From Desulfobacteraceae bacterium (GTDB taxonomy: Bacteria; Desulfobacterota; Desulfobacteria; Desulfobacterales; UBA5852): 64,000 nt of DNA. A model generated the notes under the pieces. It was not told where the DNA came from, made no database searches, and was given only the letters and a program-made list of their open reading frames with translations. Positions 63,757 through 64,000 of the stretch are shown in pieces. Made by a program: the position numbers and the translations under genes. Within the stretch, counting starts at the first letter, position 1, and each line of letters opens with the position of its first letter. The stretch covers positions 1 to 64,000 of the forward strand of contig JABZFP010000005.1 in NCBI GenBank assembly GCA_014237395.1. The letters are read 5' to 3'.

Positions 63757-64000
63757 ATGGGCAACTACCAAAAACAATGCCGCGATTACGAACGGGTGGA
63801 AACCGCCATCCGCTATATCGAAGAGCACCATGAGGCGCAGCCCGGGCTGACGGAAATTGCCCGGGCCGCGCAAATGAGCGACTATCATTTTCAGCGCCTG
63901 TTCAGCCGCTGGGTGGGTATCAGCCCCAAACGCTTTTTGCAGTTTCTGACCAAGGAGCACGCCAAAAACCTGATACGGGAGTCCGGCACCGTGCTGGACA
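63757..64000 (+). CDS. AraC-type HTH / Ada-like methyltransferase, 5' part
   Basis: The gene runs off the window after 81 codons. The visible part is a complete start (GGAAGGACC upstream, ATG at 63757) and an AraC-family helix-turn-helix domain: ERVETAIRYIEEHH, LTEIARAAQMSDYHFQRLFSR, WVGISPKRFLQFLTKEHAKNL. This wording is that of the short Ada-like proteins that carry an AraC domain followed by a methylated-DNA-cysteine methyltransferase. The methyltransferase part would lie beyond the window, so that assignment is an inference. Confidence 0.78.
   Translation, partial: MGNYQKQCRDYERVETAIRYIEEHHEAQPGLTEIARAAQMSDYHFQRLFSRWVGISPKRFLQFLTKEHAKNLIRESGTVLD

Noticed and set aside
1..64000. Search for tRNA, rRNA, CRISPR arrays, transposases and phage genes
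   Set aside because: No cloverleaf with a GGTTCGA-type arm, no regularly spaced repeats and no recombinase-like protein were seen by eye. A tRNAscan or CRISPR search was not possible.

Overview
The window reads as a chromosomal segment of a GC-rich, probably anaerobic or microaerophilic Gram-negative bacterium. The best fit is a sulfate-reducer-like Desulfobacterota. This is inferred from the mix of a TPR-containing multihaem cytochrome c, a Rieske/cytochrome b complex, a NapH/NapG-like ferredoxin fusion, class I hybrid-cluster protein, rubredoxin, a rubrerythrin-like ferritin and recurrent structured intergenic repeats. No rRNA, tRNA, CRISPR array, transposase or phage gene was seen.

Layout: (1) 0.2-5.1 kb, minus strand: an RND efflux pump (lipoprotein adaptor, then a permease with an unusual extra C-terminal domain). 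(2) 5.2-9.5 kb, minus: a bc-type quinol oxidoreductase operon, cytochrome b -> Rieske -> eight-haem cytochrome with TPR repeats. (3) 9.8-20.1 kb, mostly plus: DUF3124 protein, Kef-type antiporter, nucleoside hydrolase, a convergent GatZ/KbaZ-like gene, a tandem CDP-alcohol phosphatidyltransferase behind a near-consensus sigma-70 promoter, YchJ, nitroreductase, a structured RNA candidate with terminator, an HDOD-GGDEF protein behind a sigma-28-like promoter, and a secreted rhodanese. (4) 20.3-30.8 kb: a 1109-residue secreted protein, an MFS transporter, a broken gene remnant, a lipoprotein, a DUF362/NapHG-like pair and murJ. (5) 31-38 kb, plus: HAD phosphatase, aceK, aceB and aceA (glyoxylate shunt with its kinase/phosphatase switch), then a MalY/PatB-type C-S lyase. 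(6) 38-45 kb: a metallopeptidase, two overlapping bactofilins, an erythrin-like ferritin and a large hybrid histidine kinase. (7) 45-50 kb: hcp with a perfect FNR-type box, then ktrA/ktrB. (8) 50-64 kb: acyl-CoA dehydrogenase, Nudix hydrolase, alpha/beta hydrolase, an MFS-cmoA-cmoB-spermidine synthase-like-CGGC gene run, rubredoxin, an FAD protein, truC, a TolC-like lipoprotein and the start of an Ada/AraC-type gene cut by the window end.

How the parts may work together: the bc complex and the NapHG-like module are both membrane quinol/electron-transfer systems. AceK-AceB-AceA control and carry out acetate (C2) assimilation. Hcp, rubredoxin and the ferritin-like protein suggest nitrosative and oxidative stress handling. 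Ktr and the Kef-type antiporter handle potassium and protons. The most noteworthy non-coding signals are two copies of a 115-117 bp palindromic element with compensatory base changes (36.55 and 44.8 kb), two diverged copies of a second, MITE-like repeat (49.7 and 63.4 kb), and a nested-hairpin element directly followed by a terminator at 17.4-17.55 kb. I did not find an obviously new multi-gene defence or biosynthetic system. The best candidates for something undescribed are the covarying palindromic element and the RND permease with its membrane-anchored C-terminal domain.
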